DNA from: Vespula vulgaris | Taxonomy: Eukaryota; Arthropoda; Insecta; Hymenoptera; Vespidae | Direction: 5' to 3' | Assembly: GCF_905475345.1 (NCBI RefSeq) | Contig: NC_066594.1 | Span: 7,914,001 to 7,978,000 of the forward strand | Length of the DNA: 64,000 bases | In this document: one piece after another, positions 62,879 through 64,000 of the stretch | Layout of the letters: every line of letters starts with the position of its first letter | Position numbering within the stretch: the stretch's first letter is position 1 | Position numbers and translations under genes: made by a program | The notes under the pieces: model-generated | Told to the model about the DNA's origin: nothing | Databases searched by the model: none | The model's input: the letters and a program-made list of their open reading frames with translations, nothing else

Positions 62879-63697
62879 ATGAGTAGAAGTATATTTTCTA
62901 TGATACAAAAATTAACATCCAATGTAAGAAGTTGTAATATGGCACAAACAGCATTTCTACAAAAAGCTGCTTTGGAAGAACGTTGTATTCTTGTGGATGA
63001 ATTTGATAGACCCATTGGTAATGCATCAAAACGAGATTGTCATAGAATTAACAATAATGGTACTATACCTCTTCATAGAGCCTTCAGCGTCTTTTTATTT
63101 AACAAGGATAATGATTTATTATTGCAAAAACGTTCTCCATGGAAGGTATAACTTTATATTATCAATTTAATTTTTATTTTATGGTTAATAATAGAATAAA
63201 TCAAAGTATATTTAATACATATTTTGTATTTTTAGGTAACATTTCCAGGCCATTATACAAACTCATGTTGCAGTCATCCTTTAGCAGAAATTCCTGGAGA
63301 AACTTTAGAGGATGATGCGATAGGTATCCGTAGAGCAGCGCAAAGAAGACTTAATTATGAATTGGGTATTCCGTTATCAGAGATTCAACTTTCGGATTTC
63401 TTTTATTTATCAAGAATTCATTACTTTTCTTCGGGAGATGGAATTTGGGGTGAACATGAAATAGATTACATATTATTTCTACAGAAGGATCATATAACAA
63501 TTGATCCTAACCCTGATGAAGTAAGTGAAGTTCAATGGGTATCGAAATCGATGATTAACGATTTGACACGTACAATAAAAGCACCACTAACACCTTGGTT
63601 TCAACTTATACTTCAGTATAAATTACAATTATGGTGGGATAATTTAAAAACTTTGGATAAAGTACAAAATTATTCTGTAATACAAAAATATTTGTAA
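62879..63697 (+). CDS. IDI1: Isopentenyl-diphosphate delta-isomerase (IDI1)
   Basis: Interconverts isopentenyl and dimethylallyl diphosphate in the mevalonate pathway. In insects this feeds juvenile hormone, dolichol and prenyl groups. Exons are 62879-63145 and 63236-63697, giving 242 aa. The fold is the Nudix-like type I isomerase. Visible hallmarks are HRAFSVFLFN, the active-site Cys motif NSCCSHPL (first Cys at 100), RRAAQRRL and GIWGEHEIDY, whose Glu at 164 matches the second catalytic residue, and WWDNL near the end. The N-terminus has about 20 residues more than the core enzyme (MSRSIFSMIQKLTSNVRSCN), basic and without acidic residues, so it could be a mitochondrial presequence. A second Met at 21 would give a cytosolic form of usual length. 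Confidence 0.97.
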
Positions 63698-64000
63698 TAC
63701 ATTGATATAATTAACTCTATTTCTATACAATTTATATGTATTATTTTATAGTAATATGCATATACTCGCTGTGGAAAATTTTGAATTTCTATGCTTATAA
63801 TGAATTTTCAAATTTAATTTTTATGATTGAAATTTATGTAGTTATTTCTTTGAAAAGAATATTATAATCTTAAATTTTCTATCTTATCAGATTATAATGT
63901 CAGTATATTATAATGGACAAAAATATTTTATTATTATTATCATCATTATGCTTTAATTGGGAATATTGTAATATAATTCAAATAAAATATTTTATATACA
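63698..64000. other. IDI1 3' flank
   Basis: AT-rich sequence to the window end. An AATAAA at 63981-63986 could be the poly-A signal; otherwise nothing is seen. Confidence 0.55.

Noticed and set aside
1..64000. CRISPR arrays, intact transposons, tRNA genes or viral insertions
   Set aside because: I saw no spaced direct repeats, transposase or reverse-transcriptase motifs, paired terminal repeats, or tRNA box A/B pairs. A computed search could still find small or decayed copies.

Overview
This window is insect nuclear DNA. It holds intron-split genes with GT-AG junctions, six Rebers-Riddiford (RR-1 type) cuticular protein genes, and orthologues of conserved animal genes (CDC40/PRP17, TMEM181, Rab8, CLP1, IDI1). 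AT-rich sequence, abundant (TC)n, (GAA)n and (TA)n tracts, and a strong CpG contrast between tissue-specific and housekeeping genes fit a hymenopteran (bee, wasp or ant). That placement is inference; no sequence here names the species.

Positions 1-7256 are gene-free, low-complexity DNA. From 7257 to 43348 lies a loose cluster of six small cuticular protein genes with mixed orientation: + (7353-12950), + (16581-16985), - (20352-21763), - (31082-31923), + (38403-39474), - (40903-43119). Each has a TATA box, a secretion signal and one chitin-binding RR domain followed by a Pro-rich linker and an (A/I)(I/L)(Q/L)(R/K)ALxW/Y helix. Five of the six share a tiny first coding exon of 4-5 codons that ends in phase 0. 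They are separated by kilobases of polypurine/polypyrimidine tracts and microsatellites. I rebuilt the short first exons by hand from splice signals, reading frame and family pattern.

From about 46 kb to the end the window changes character: AT-rich, CpG-poor, short introns, compact housekeeping genes. In order these are CDC40/PRP17 (spliceosomal WD40 protein, +), TMEM181 (GOLD-7TM membrane protein, +), Rab8 (exocytic small GTPase, +), an unrecognised 251-aa coiled-coil protein (-), CLP1 (RNA 5'-kinase of 3'-end and tRNA processing, -) and IDI1 (isopentenyl-diphosphate isomerase, +). CLP1 and IDI1 are divergent; Rab8 and the coiled-coil gene are convergent.

The cuticle genes are functionally related: chitin-binding structural proteins secreted by epidermis. 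The right-hand genes show no shared pathway. I found no tRNA, rRNA, CRISPR array, intact transposon or viral insertion. I do not see a clearly new biological system; the most useful leads are two diverged RR domains, the unidentified coiled-coil gene, a candidate 3-nt microexon in Rab8, an orphan ORF near 35 kb, and the sharp CpG boundary near 45-46 kb.
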